Part shown: piece after piece, positions 43,568 through 51,924 of the stretch | Numbering within the stretch: position 1 is the stretch's first letter | How the letters are laid out: the number at the start of each line of letters is the position of its first letter | Origin: JABCYV01 sp035512155 | Lineage (GTDB): Bacteria; Acidobacteriota; Terriglobia; Terriglobales; Acidobacteriaceae | NCBI GenBank assembly: GCA_035512155.1 | Contig: DATKEN010000074.1 | Location: forward strand, 47,225 to 111,224 | Direction of reading: 5' to 3' | Length of the DNA: 64,000 nt | Program-made: the position numbers and the translations under genes | Notes under the pieces: model-generated | Databases searched by the model: none | Seen by the model: the letters and a program-made list of their open reading frames with translations, nothing else | Told to the model about the DNA's origin: nothing

Positions 43568-46429
43568 CTACTGCAACTTGGCGTATTCGGCCTTCGCTTC
43601 TTTGAGGATGGGAATATCGGGGTCGGCGTCCTTCCAGAGGACGAAGAAATCCTGGTAGGCAGTCTTGGCTTTGGCGGTATCACCGGACATCTCATACGCG
43701 CGCGCCAGGCCGAGATGGGCCAGGGCGGCAGTAAAAAAATTCCCCAGGATGCCGCGATGATTGAGCATTTTCTGAAACTCGGCAGCCGCCTCGCTGCCTT
43801 TGTGCTCTTGCAGGTAGGCCTCGCCGCGAAGATAAACGGGATACAAAGTCCCTTGCGTCATTGGTGGCGGCTCGCCCAGCTCGTAAGGAGCGGCAGCTTC
43901 CAGAAACACCAGGGCCTGAGCTGCGCTCCCGCCATTCAGTTCCATTGCGGCTTTAAGCGTAGGCGCCCAGTAGAGCTTCAATACGGTGTTGGAGGGATTG
44001 CTCTTTTCCAACTCCTGAATCATGGCCTTCGCACCTGCGCTGTCGCCGACTCGCGCGAGAATTAGCGCTGCCTCCACTTTGACGTCGCGCCCCGGAGCCA
44101 GCGCCAGGGCCGCCGTCGTCCCCTTCTTTGCCTCCGTCGGGTTGCCGAACTCTGCTTCTCTCAGAGCCGCGTTTGCCTGCCACAGCGCGGCGGTCTCCTT
44201 GGAGTCGGCACGGATGGCGGAATCCACCGCACGACGGGAGAAATCCCTGGCCTTAGCCAAATGGCCGCGGTAGGCCTCGGTGTCCGACTGAGCAGATAGC
44301 AGTGGATCTTCCGCACCAGGTTTTCCCGCGCTCCAGGCTAGTTGTTGCTCCATTCGCCCTGAATCGCCCTCGAGAAATGCCAGAGAATACATTTGCAGCC
44401 GTATGCCTACGCCATCCAGATTTCGCGCCTGTGCTTGCTCAAGCGTGGTCTTGGCATCGGGGAAGCGATTGACTGCCATGTAATCCTGCGCGAGATTGCC
44501 TACGCCAGCCGAATTGATTGGCTCCAGGCGAACCCCTTCCTTATTCTCGACGACGCCTTTGTCATATTGACCCAAAGCGGTGGCATTGGCCCCCAGGTTT
44601 ATGTGCGGAATCGCGTCCCGAGGATAGCTTTGAATCCACAAAAGGTAGGTCTGCGCTTCCTTTTCCAGCTCACCAGTGGCGTATGCGTAGTCCGCGGTGA
44701 TGTGCAACTTCTCGCGCGCGCTGACTCGATCGCGCAGACCATAGGCTCTTTCCAAGTTTTGCAGGGCCATGCTGGGCTGTCCCAAATTGGCGTAGGAGAT
44801 TCCCAGGCGCGCATAAGCCATGGCGAAATTCGGATCGATCTCGATGGCCCGCTTGAAAAAAGGAATTGCCTCTGCATCTCCCTTTTCAGCCTGTGTGGTG
44901 ACGCCCATGCTAAAGGTCTTCAGTGCCTCCAGGGACGGGGTAGTGGCTTCAATGGGAACGTCAAATTTCTGTACCGAAGCCAGTGATTCTCCCAGCCTGG
45001 TTCGCAAAGTGGTAGTTACGCTGCTCAGTGCTTTGACCACGTCTTCTTTCCGGGAGGCAGTGGTTTCGTCTTTGGCCAGAGTGTCTCCGTTTCCGCAGTT
45101 CACTGCCTCCAGACCCACCAGATATTGGCTGCCCAGGCTGGAAATCGATCCCGTCAGCAGCGCCTTGCTTCCGGTACGGAGGCAGATCTCCTGTGCTACC
45201 TCTCGGGTTACGCGTTCACCCGAAGCGCGGCCCATGAGGCGGAGAGTCTCGGTCATGCGGCGATCGGAAAGAACATTGATGAAAGGCGATTGGCTCAAAT
45301 CCACTGCCAGTGCCTGTTTGAGCGCGTCGTCGAAGACCGGATCGCCGGTGCTGTTGGTGAAATCGGCCAGGACGACCGTATCTTTTTCCGTGAGCGGGGC
45401 AGCCGGGCGCGATCGCCAAAACAAGACGCCAGCAAAAATGAGTGCGACGAGCGCCGCCGGCACACCGATCTTCAGGCCGACTCGCGTCCGGCTAGATTCG
45501 ACGATTGCCTTTGTCCCCCTCGAGTCGGTGGCCGTGGCCGCCGTGTGTCCGGACTCGGTGTCCCGCTTCAGCCGCTGCAGGTCGGTGCGGATGTCCGCTG
45601 CATGCTGATAGCGCAGGTTGCGGTCCTTTTCCAGCGCCTTGCTGATGATGTGTTCCAATTCCGCCGGAGCCTGGCTGTTCAGCCGCACCGGCGCAACAGG
45701 AGCATTGTGCAGAATGGAATCAAAGATCGCTGCCGAGTTGTCACCCTTGAAGGGTGTGCTGCCAGTAACCATCTCGTAGAGCACAGCGCCAAAAGAAAAG
45801 AGGTCACTGCGGGCGTCCAGTTCCTTGCCCAAGGTCTGCTCCGGAGACATGTAGGCCACAGTGCCTATGGCGGTCCCCGGATTGGTCAGGTGATCCCCAG
45901 TGGCGGTCAGGGCGGACGTGAGTCCTGAGGAGTGTGCCGAGGTTGCGACCTTGGCCAGTCCGAAGTCGAGAATCTTGGCTTGCCCACGTGTAGTGACGAA
46001 AATATTCGCCGGTTTGATGTCGCGGTGGATGATGCCCTTGGCATGCGCAGCGTCCAAAGCGTCGGCAATCTGGATCGCGAGATCGAGCGCGGCTCCCAGC
46101 TCGAGCGGGCGCCCACTGATGCGGTGTTTCAGCGTCACGCCTTCCAGATACTGCATGGCGATATAGGATTTCCCATCGTGCTCGCCGATTTCGTAGGTGG
46201 TGCAGATGTTGGGATGATCGAGCGCCGATGCCATGCGCGCTTCACGCTGAAAGCGCTCCAAAGCCTGGGGATCTTTGGCGAATTCTTCAGGAAGGAACTT
46301 GAGGGCCACAAAACGGCCGAGTTTCAGGTCTTCGGCCTTGTAGACGACGCCCATCCCGCCGCCGCCCAACTTCTCCACGATGCGGTAGTGCGAGACGTTG
46401 CTGTCAGGAATGGTGACGTTTTCAGGCAC
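43568..46429 (-). CDS. Membrane Ser/Thr protein kinase with C-terminal TPR repeats, paralogue 2
   Basis: The same layout as its neighbour: GGGGMGVVYKAEDLKLG, IIHRDIKPANIFV, KILDFGLAK, GYMSPEQ-like AYMSPEQTLGKELDARSDL; membrane helix (IGVPAALVALIFAGVLFW); VVLADFTNSTGDPVFDDALKQALAVDL; then TPRs. Both proteins end with the same tail: AKAKTAYQDFFVLWKDADPD here, MKEAKAEYAKLQ or LKEAKAEYAKLQ last. 953 residues. The pair arose by tandem duplication. The upstream region 46430-46590 holds a long GC-rich hairpin. Confidence 0.93.
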   Translation of the reverse strand: MPENVTIPDSNVSHYRIVEKLGGGGMGVVYKAEDLKLGRFVALKFLPEEFAKDPQALERFQREARMASALDHPNICTTYEIGEHDGKSYIAMQYLEGVTLKHRISGRPLELGAALDLAIQIADALDAAHAKGIIHRDIKPANIFVTTRGQAKILDFGLAKVATSAHSSGLTSALTATGDHLTNPGTAIGTVAYMSPEQTLGKELDARSDLFSFGAVLYEMVTGSTPFKGDNSAAIFDSILHNAPVAPVRLNSQAPAELEHIISKALEKDRNLRYQHAADIRTDLQRLKRDTESGHTAATATDSRGTKAIVESSRTRVGLKIGVPAALVALIFAGVLFWRSRPAAPLTEKDTVVLADFTNSTGDPVFDDALKQALAVDLSQSPFINVLSDRRMTETLRLMGRASGERVTREVAQEICLRTGSKALLTGSISSLGSQYLVGLEAVNCGNGDTLAKDETTASRKEDVVKALSSVTTTLRTRLGESLASVQKFDVPIEATTPSLEALKTFSMGVTTQAEKGDAEAIPFFKRAIEIDPNFAMAYARLGISYANLGQPSMALQNLERAYGLRDRVSAREKLHITADYAYATGELEKEAQTYLLWIQSYPRDAIPHINLGANATALGQYDKGVVENKEGVRLEPINSAGVGNLAQDYMAVNRFPDAKTTLEQAQARNLDGVGIRLQMYSLAFLEGDSGRMEQQLAWSAGKPGAEDPLLSAQSDTEAYRGHLAKARDFSRRAVDSAIRADSKETAALWQANAALREAEFGNPTEAKKGTTAALALAPGRDVKVEAALILARVGDSAGAKAMIQELEKSNPSNTVLKLYWAPTLKAAMELNGGSAAQALVFLEAAAPYELGEPPPMTQGTLYPVYLRGEAYLQEHKGSEAAAEFQKMLNHRGILGNFFTAALAHLGLARAYEMSGDTAKAKTAYQDFFVLWKDADPDIPILKEAKAEYAKLQ

Positions 46430-46688
46430 AGCGCATGTTAGGCAAGGCTTGTTGCGAAGTCAACGTTGAAGGGGGGTGGTATAAGGCGACAGCAAAATGC
46501 TCCCTCCCCCTCCCAGACCCCTAAACCGGCCTCAACCGACCCCTCCGGGGGCCGGTTTCGGCCTGGGGCCCCCTTCGCGTTCCGCCAAGTCTAGCGTCGC
46601 TTGACCAAATGGCGACTGGATGTATCCGCAAATTGGAACGGTTCAGTCCATGGTCCCCAAAAAATACGCCTCGTTGCCGTTTGGCAAT

Positions 46689-46751
46689 TGACCTGCGTTG
46701 ACCGCATTTGACCCCGTCTGTAGGCTATCGTGCAGTAAATCGTGCAGTGAA
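46689..46751. repeat. Phased TTGACC repeats followed by a tandem ATCGTGCAGT repeat
   Basis: TTGACC occurs at 46689, 46699 and 46709, exactly 10 bp apart. Then a 12-bp unit is repeated: ATCGTGCAGTAA (46728-46739) and ATCGTGCAGTGA (46740-46751). The cluster lies at the edge of an accessory patch, 70 bp before an orphan gene. It may be a recombination or protein-binding site. The rest of 46430-46820 has only a GC-rich hairpin near 46524-46557. Confidence 0.6.
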
Positions 46752-46820
46752 ATCGAACCGAGTGAGCGACGGTTTTCACGCTCGATGACCGTGGCTCACG
46801 TCAAAGACTGGGAGGCACAT

Positions 46821-47126
46821 ATGAGCATCAAAGCGACGGCACTAATCAAGAAAGAAACCAAGATTGATCCGAGGAAACCGAAGGACAAAGCGTTTTACGC
46901 ATCTCTGTCTCTCTTGAATGCAGACGGCAAAGAGTACGGCCTTCCGCGTTATTTGAGTGAGTTCCGTGAAGTTGCAGTTTTGCTCAAACGTGAAGCGGGA
47001 GTTACACACGAACAATTACACGAGCGTTTTGCCGCCTACGAAAGGGGCGAAGAAATCAGTTTTCCTCTGACCTTAGAAAGCGACGATGCAATCAAAAATC
47101 TTGGGTTCGACCCCAAGGCGGCATGA
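46821..47126 (+). CDS. Hypothetical protein, orphan
   Basis: The 101-residue frame starts at ATG 46821, with GGGAGGCACAT upstream. It is Lys/Glu-rich and has no membrane segment or signal (KKETKIDPRKPKDKAFYASL, LPRYLSEFREVAVLLKREAG). I do not recognise the family. Its base use is more AT-rich than neighbours. It is tightly followed by the next small gene, 12 bp away. Confidence 0.65.
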   Translation: MSIKATALIKKETKIDPRKPKDKAFYASLSLLNADGKEYGLPRYLSEFREVAVLLKREAGVTHEQLHERFAAYERGEEISFPLTLESDDAIKNLGFDPKAA

Positions 47127-47138
47127 CGGAGGTGATCC

Positions 47139-47330
47139 GTGGGCCAGCCCTTGCTAGAATCAATTGGTAGTGAACGACGATTTTGTACTGAGTATTCTGA
47201 AGCGGCAACGCTTCTATCGGATAACGGGTTATTGACGATTATCGACGGAGCTTGGCTGTCGCGGCTGGGTCAATCAGTGGAGACGCGATGTTACAACAGC
47301 GATCCGGGGATTTTTCCCAAAGGAACCTGA
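47139..47330 (+). CDS. Small hypothetical protein coupled to the preceding gene
   Basis: The frame begins with GTG at 47139. Before it stands GGAGGTGATCC, with its GGAGG core six bases away; this is an unusually complete complement of the 16S rRNA 3' end. It encodes 63 residues with mixed composition (SIGSERRFCTEYSEAATLLS). The function is unknown; it may be a truncated gene, but the ribosome site argues for translation. Confidence 0.5.
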   Translation: MGQPLLESIGSERRFCTEYSEAATLLSDNGLLTIIDGAWLSRLGQSVETRCYNSDPGIFPKGT

Positions 47331-47377
47331 CATGGTCAACAGATTGTTGACTATAGCGTCGGTTACTTTCGCTGCTT

Positions 47378-47611
47378 TTGAAGTTCGCGTGGGCGATTTA
47401 TCTTACCAGCGTGACCAGTGAAACTTGGGACACTATCAGATGGTGGGAACGGCAATGGATTCGTTACACCATCGTGGTCGCGGCAGTCGGTGTTGCATCT
47501 TTCTTTGTGTCCAATTCAATCATAGCGATAAGTCCGGGGTCTCCATCAGCTTTTTTGCGCGCAAACCATCGCAGTCAGGGAGATACGTTTTCGCATGTAA
47601 TAGGCCTTTAG
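47378..47611 (+). CDS. Possible small membrane protein (weak)
   Basis: A TTG-started 77-residue frame has one good membrane helix (YTIVVAAVGVASFFVSNSIIAI) preceded by WWERQWIR. There is no ribosome-binding site of note, and its last 66 bp overlap the convergent methyltransferase. It could be a gene remnant at an insertion boundary. Confidence 0.25.
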   Translation: MKFAWAIYLTSVTSETWDTIRWWERQWIRYTIVVAAVGVASFFVSNSIIAISPGSPSAFLRANHRSQGDTFSHVIGL

Positions 47612-48370
47612 ATCGTCCCAGCGCTTGATGTCCGTACTCAGCCAGTCGAAATAACGTAAAATAGGGAATCCAGCTGCTCTCAGCATTAGTTCCAACGCTT
47701 CTCTGCTAGGTTTCCCCACCACTGAGCGTATCGGAGTGCCGGGCTCACCAACAGCTCCGGTGCTTTCATGCCCAATTTCCTCGTCCCGAACTTCAACGAT
47801 GCTTCCAGGCTGAATAGAAATCGCAGTGTCAATCACGAGGCTGGTCGGATTGAGGCGTGCAATCTTTCGGAATAAAGCCATGTGGTCGATGGTGTGGTAG
47901 AGGAATCCGAAACAAAATACCGTGTCAAATCTTCCGGCTTCGAGATGGTCCAGTTCGACCAGAACATCGCCCTGCAAGAATTGGACTTTGCCGTCCGGCA
48001 CCTGGTATTCCAGCATGTTGCTGCGTGCTGCCTCGATCAAGTGCCGCCGGGCCTCGATGCCAAGCACATACTCCGCGCCTGTCTTGTATGCGGCCAAGCT
48101 CCAACGCCCGTCATGTGAGGCTATGTCCAAGATGCGTCGATCAGCGATAATGTCGGTATTGGATCGAATCAAGGCAGAGTAGCGCCGGTTGAGTCGGTCT
48201 CGTTCCGAGGCCGTTGAGCTTATGGAGAAGAAGCGCGGGTACGCATCGAAGAAACCCGCAACAGGGGGCTTCTTCTTGCACCGCACCATGATCCTGAACC
48301 AGCGCTCGCGCTGTGCAGACCATATCCTCGCCCGAACCAGCGCCGGCAACGTTGGGTTCCGGTTATCCAT
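47546..48370 (-). CDS. Class I SAM-dependent methyltransferase
   Basis: Motif I reads RILDIASHDGRWSLAAYKTG, followed by EYVLGIEARRHLIEAARSN and FDTVFCFGFLYHT. The build resembles methyltransferases in surface-polysaccharide loci. ATG 48370 is preceded by GAGAGGGG; 274 residues. The sulfotransferase lies upstream in the same direction, so the two may modify one glycan or lipid. Confidence 0.85.
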   Translation of the reverse strand: MDNRNPTLPALVRARIWSAQRERWFRIMVRCKKKPPVAGFFDAYPRFFSISSTASERDRLNRRYSALIRSNTDIIADRRILDIASHDGRWSLAAYKTGAEYVLGIEARRHLIEAARSNMLEYQVPDGKVQFLQGDVLVELDHLEAGRFDTVFCFGFLYHTIDHMALFRKIARLNPTSLVIDTAISIQPGSIVEVRDEEIGHESTGAVGEPGTPIRSVVGKPSREALELMLRAAGFPILRYFDWLSTDIKRWDDLKAYYMRKRISLTAMVCAQKS

Positions 48371-48506
48371 TCTCAATCCCCTCTCGTTCAGACACAGAAG
48401 ACTCGTTCGGCACTGCTGACGAAGAACCCTTGGCCATTGCCCGTCCGAAGTCCATCATGGACCTGATGCCCGAGGTCTTTCAGGTAGTTGCGTGTTTGCG
48501 CATTTG

Positions 48507-49325
48507 TTACGGTGCCGAGCCCGTAACTTCGTATCCGAGAAAATTCATGAGCGGAAACCACTCGATCTCTATTTTGTCGGCCAGGTGGCGAGCCAGACTC
48601 TGCTTCCATCCTCCAGATTTCGCCTCGCGCACAAACGGGATGTCCTTGTCGGTGTTCTTTGTTCCTGTCCACTGGTCAAATTGCTCCTGTTCGAGCATCC
48701 GCATACTTTCGGCTGAACTTCGCTCGACAGCAGCTTTCATTCTTTCTTCGTCAGCCTGAATGGCCAGGAATTCGGCGACTTTGGCAAGTGTGATGATCGG
48801 ATCGGACAATAGGTCTTCATATCGAACCAACAAGAACGCCGGATTCCCCTGCCGTGCCGCAATCCAGCTTGCCACGTTCTCCCACCACGAGCCGTACGCC
48901 GAGGTCTCACCCGCGATGAAGCGCGCCACGAATTGGTCCAGAGAAACGCTCCGGTTGATATACATTTTTTTGAGATTGAAGTAGTACTCCGAAAGCACCA
49001 CGTCGCGCGGATCGCGAACCAAGTAGACCACCTTCCGAAAACGGACGTCAAAGGGTTCGTGACTCTTCAGTATGCGCGGTCGTGGAAGCTTTTCCAGGAA
49101 CCGACTCGTTGAAACTGCGGGATCGGCAAGCAGTCGGTTGATATTGGCAAACCCGACACTCTGATTTGGATATCGCAGATTCGCAAGAAGGAAACGAACC
49201 CATGTGTTGCCCGATCTCGGATATGACACAAGAAACATGTCATCTTCAAAGGTGGTAAAGCCTCTCCCGACACGATCGAGTCCGAGTATGTAGTTAACGG
49301 CGTACTTGAACTGACCCAAGGCCAT
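48507..49325 (-). CDS. PAPS-dependent sulfotransferase
   Basis: It transfers sulfate from PAPS. The 5'-phosphosulfate loop is FLVSYPRSGNTWVRFLLANL and the 3'-phosphate site is KVVYLVRDPRDVVLSEYY, followed by RYEDLLSDP and the C-terminal FVREAKSGGWKQSL loop, all family hallmarks. ATG 49325 with CAGGAAAAC upstream; 272 residues. It is 136 bp from the methyltransferase. It is probably for a surface carbohydrate or lipid, but the acceptor is unknown. Confidence 0.92.
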   Translation of the reverse strand: MALGQFKYAVNYILGLDRVGRGFTTFEDDMFLVSYPRSGNTWVRFLLANLRYPNQSVGFANINRLLADPAVSTSRFLEKLPRPRILKSHEPFDVRFRKVVYLVRDPRDVVLSEYYFNLKKMYINRSVSLDQFVARFIAGETSAYGSWWENVASWIAARQGNPAFLLVRYEDLLSDPIITLAKVAEFLAIQADEERMKAAVERSSAESMRMLEQEQFDQWTGTKNTDKDIPFVREAKSGGWKQSLARHLADKIEIEWFPLMNFLGYEVTGSAP

Positions 49326-49661
49326 TTGTTTTCCTGAGCACGGCTGCGGCGACTCCAAAGACGTTCACGCGCTCGTGGATGGAATGGGCCGGGCGCAACA
49401 CAAGTCTTAACGACTTAAGATTTATTTGTCAAGCCCAAAGCCGGGAAGCCCAAAGCATATACATGGGCTCTCAACTCTTTTAGGAAGGTCGGGGCGTAGG
49501 TCTTAATTTTGCCGCGGCGCTCGTCTTAGTCCAATGGCGGGACGCTCAACTTAAGTGGAGTATGAGCTGTTGTTTCAATTGTATTCGGGTTGCCTCGTTG
49601 GCTTTCGACCGTCGGCGTTAGGGGATACTCAATCCTCTGCAATAGACCCTTCGGACGGTTT
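49326..49661. other. Non-coding gap with one small inverted repeat
   Basis: TCTTAA (49405-49410) and TTAAGA (49415-49420) form a 6-4-6 palindrome about 80 bp upstream of the sulfotransferase start, a possible operator. I see no gene in this stretch. Confidence 0.35.
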
Positions 49662-51122
49662 TCAGGGGAATCTTCGGGGGTCGGGGTCGCGGTCGGGCCG
49701 GCCGCTATGCGACCCTCCTCCTCCCGGCGTGAGCGAAACTCCAACCCTGACCGCAGTGTTCGCAACGTCTCCCCAACTTGGTGCAGCATCAGTTGATGAG
49801 GATTGATTCCAGATCGGATCCGAGTCCCGAGATCCCGTCTCGCCATTCTCATTCGGCGCGGACGCCGACCTTGCGCCGTCACCGCCGGACATTGATGAGT
49901 TTGCGAGCACCGGCATAGGCGGAGCATTCATATTTGCAAAAAGGCTCGACAGCTGATTTGGGGCTGCGTCTACACCTCGCATCTCTGCTGGCTGTACCGA
50001 TAGTGCCCTCTGCGTTCGTGTCCGAAAGCTTTGGCCGGCGGCACGGAGACGAGGTGCCGGGTGTCGCTCCGGACCCGAGGGCCGATTTACAAATGCATGC
50101 GGAACCGACCAGTACATGGTCAGTCCTACGCCAGGCAGCAAGAACACAACTGGCAAGACCATTAGCGCGACAGCGCCAGTTCGACAAACTTGTTGAAATA
50201 GAGAGTGCGGACAAGGCTCACGCAACAGAGCACGCACTCGGGTAGCGAGCAAAGACGCGGAGGAGGCGAACCCAATTCCTTTAACGGACCCAGCTTGGCC
50301 CGAGAGCCGCCACCTGGCCATGTTTGTAAGACATTCAGCGTACCGTAGCCGGCTTTCCGTACGCCCCGCCACCACTTCCTGATCGCAAGCCAATTCCGTT
50401 TCCCAGCGCAACTGTCGATGAGCGAGCCAGGCTGCCGGATGGAAACAAACCAGTCGACACGCAAGCGCCGCTAACTGGTCCGACAGGTAATCACGACGCC
50501 TGACATGAATGAGCTCGTGCCGCAGAATGTCGAGAAGTTGACTGCCGCTGAGTCCGGGCACCATTTCCGTTGGCAAGAAGATGTGAGGTCGATACCAGCC
50601 CGCCGTGCCGGGAGAACGCAACTGTTTGGCTACGATCAGCTGGCAGCCACCCACATCCATCTCTCGGCGAAGTCTGTGGAACACGAGACTCAGTTCCGGC
50701 GAGGGCAACTGGCCGCTCTGCCGGAAGGCCTCAAGTCGTAACCACCTCAAGAACATTTGCAGCAGAGAAAGCGCCAAGATCACGAGATAAAATCGTGTGG
50801 CCCATATCCACAACGAGTCCAGTCGGTGCGCCCACGCCCCCGCCACTGGCAATGACCAACGTAGCGCGGAACCACCTCCTGCGACAGTGGAAGAAATCGT
50901 GGAAGAAATCGTGATGGATCCCCTAGCTCGATCTGGTGCAGGCGCTAGCAAAACCAGCCAGCCGGCAACCGTTAGAAGGAGAAAACAGCGCCACAGACGC
51001 GAGCAAACCGCGGGCCTTTGAACTACGGCACACAGAGCCCAGGTGACGAGATAGCCCAAGGCGATCCGGACGAAATACGTCATCCACGCACTCTCAGCAG
51101 ACAACGAACTATTGAATGTCAT
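49662..51122 (-). CDS. M56-family (BlaR1/MecR1-like) membrane metallopeptidase
   Basis: Several membrane helices surround a zinc-protease site: ILRHELIHVRRRDYLSDQ holds the HExxH motif, and RWETELACDQEVV the third ligand region, as in BlaR1. It lacks a penicillin-binding sensor domain; instead the last ~150 residues are Ser/Pro/Gly-rich and probably extracellular. The gene follows blaI-like 51141 by 18 bp in the same direction. The usual logic is signal-induced cleavage of the repressor. Confidence 0.88.
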   Translation of the reverse strand: MTFNSSLSAESAWMTYFVRIALGYLVTWALCAVVQRPAVCSRLWRCFLLLTVAGWLVLLAPAPDRARGSITISSTISSTVAGGGSALRWSLPVAGAWAHRLDSLWIWATRFYLVILALSLLQMFLRWLRLEAFRQSGQLPSPELSLVFHRLRREMDVGGCQLIVAKQLRSPGTAGWYRPHIFLPTEMVPGLSGSQLLDILRHELIHVRRRDYLSDQLAALACRLVCFHPAAWLAHRQLRWETELACDQEVVAGRTESRLRYAECLTNMARWRLSGQAGSVKGIGFASSASLLATRVRALLREPCPHSLFQQVCRTGAVALMVLPVVFLLPGVGLTMYWSVPHAFVNRPSGPERHPAPRLRAAGQSFRTRTQRALSVQPAEMRGVDAAPNQLSSLFANMNAPPMPVLANSSMSGGDGARSASAPNENGETGSRDSDPIWNQSSSTDAAPSWGDVANTAVRVGVSLTPGGGGSHSGRPDRDPDPRRFP

Positions 51123-51140
51123 GGCTCAACCTCACCAATT

Positions 51141-51548
51141 CTAACCCTGACGAGGTGACTTCATTGCCCGACGACGACGAATCAGCTCGCCCAGTTCGTC
51201 TAACTCGGCAGCTTCGATGTGTTCGTCATCAAGTAGATTCAATAGGAGTTCGCTTCGCGAGCCCTCAAAATGCCGTTGCAGTAACGACCGTATGGAGAGT
51301 CGATTCACCTCATCCTGCTGAACTCGTGGTCTATACACAAAGGCCCGACCCAGCAAGCGATGAGTCACCATTTTCTTGTTCTCCATGATTCGTAGGAGAG
51401 TCTGGACTGTCTTGTAGTTTGGCAAAGGATTCTCATGGGACGCTTGCAATACATCCTCGATCGTGCCTTCGCCCAAGCGCCACAAGATTTTGAGGAGCCT
51501 GAGCTCTCCACGGGTTGGCACCGGGGCCTGTCGGCCAGATTTCGCCAT
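51141..51548 (-). CDS. BlaI/MecI-family transcriptional repressor
   Basis: A winged-helix repressor of 135 residues. TRGELRLLKILWRLGEGTIEDVL and NYKTVQTLLRIMENKKMVTHRLLGRAFVYRP match the family closely, including the region cleaved by the M56 partner. It is co-transcribed with the M56 gene. No beta-lactamase is nearby, so the regulon is unknown. A REP element lies 78 bp upstream. Confidence 0.93.
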   Translation of the reverse strand: MAKSGRQAPVPTRGELRLLKILWRLGEGTIEDVLQASHENPLPNYKTVQTLLRIMENKKMVTHRLLGRAFVYRPRVQQDEVNRLSIRSLLQRHFEGSRSELLLNLLDDEHIEAAELDELGELIRRRRAMKSPRQG

Positions 51549-51625
51549 TCGGAGATTCTGCGGTTAGTCCACCCGCAAGTCAAGCGCTGGATGCGCTGCC
51601 TGCTTGCCGAGCAAGAACACAGAAG

Positions 51626-51757
51626 GAGGGTGGCCCGACCTTTCGCGTTTGTTGTGAAGGCCGGGGGTAGTTCACTGTCACAAAGAGAGACCGCGATGAG
51701 GCGTCAATGATTCCTATTACCCACCCTTTCGCAGGGTGCGCGAACCTGGGGCACCGG
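51626..51757. repeat. REP element, copy with both palindromes
   Basis: The order is palindrome A (GGCCCGACCTTTCGCG...GAAGGCCGGG), linker (TAGTTCACTGTCACAAAG, then GAGACCGCGATGAG), palindrome B (ACCCACCCTTTCGCAGGGT) and the word GCGCGAACCTGGGGCACC, which is also found alone at about 39069-39086. It fills most of 51549-51924, where I see no gene. Confidence 0.8.
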
Positions 51758-51924
51758 GCCTGCCATCCAAATCTCCAGTTGCCACGCCTTACGTCTGGGA
51801 GTAATATGCGCGGCCTGTTCCTAAAGTAACGGGAGCAAACCCGGTTCTTCGTTGACCCATCAAATTAGAGGATAGTACGATCTCATAACCGGCGGGTTTA
51901 CAGGACAGTTGCTGTAAGTGATAG

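Noticed and set aside
45125..45928. 267-residue plus-strand frame opposite the second TPR kinase
   Set aside because: Same reason: shadow of kinase and linker sequence.
46524..46557. AACCGGCC...GGCCGGTT hairpin as a terminator
   Set aside because: It has no T-run and lies upstream of the kinase start on the minus strand; its role is unclear, so it is not listed as a terminator.
49526..49927. 133-residue minus-strand frame overlapping the M56 3' end
   Set aside because: Another frame of the same Ser/Pro-rich DNA, with no start signal; the M56 frame is contiguous with its catalytic domain.
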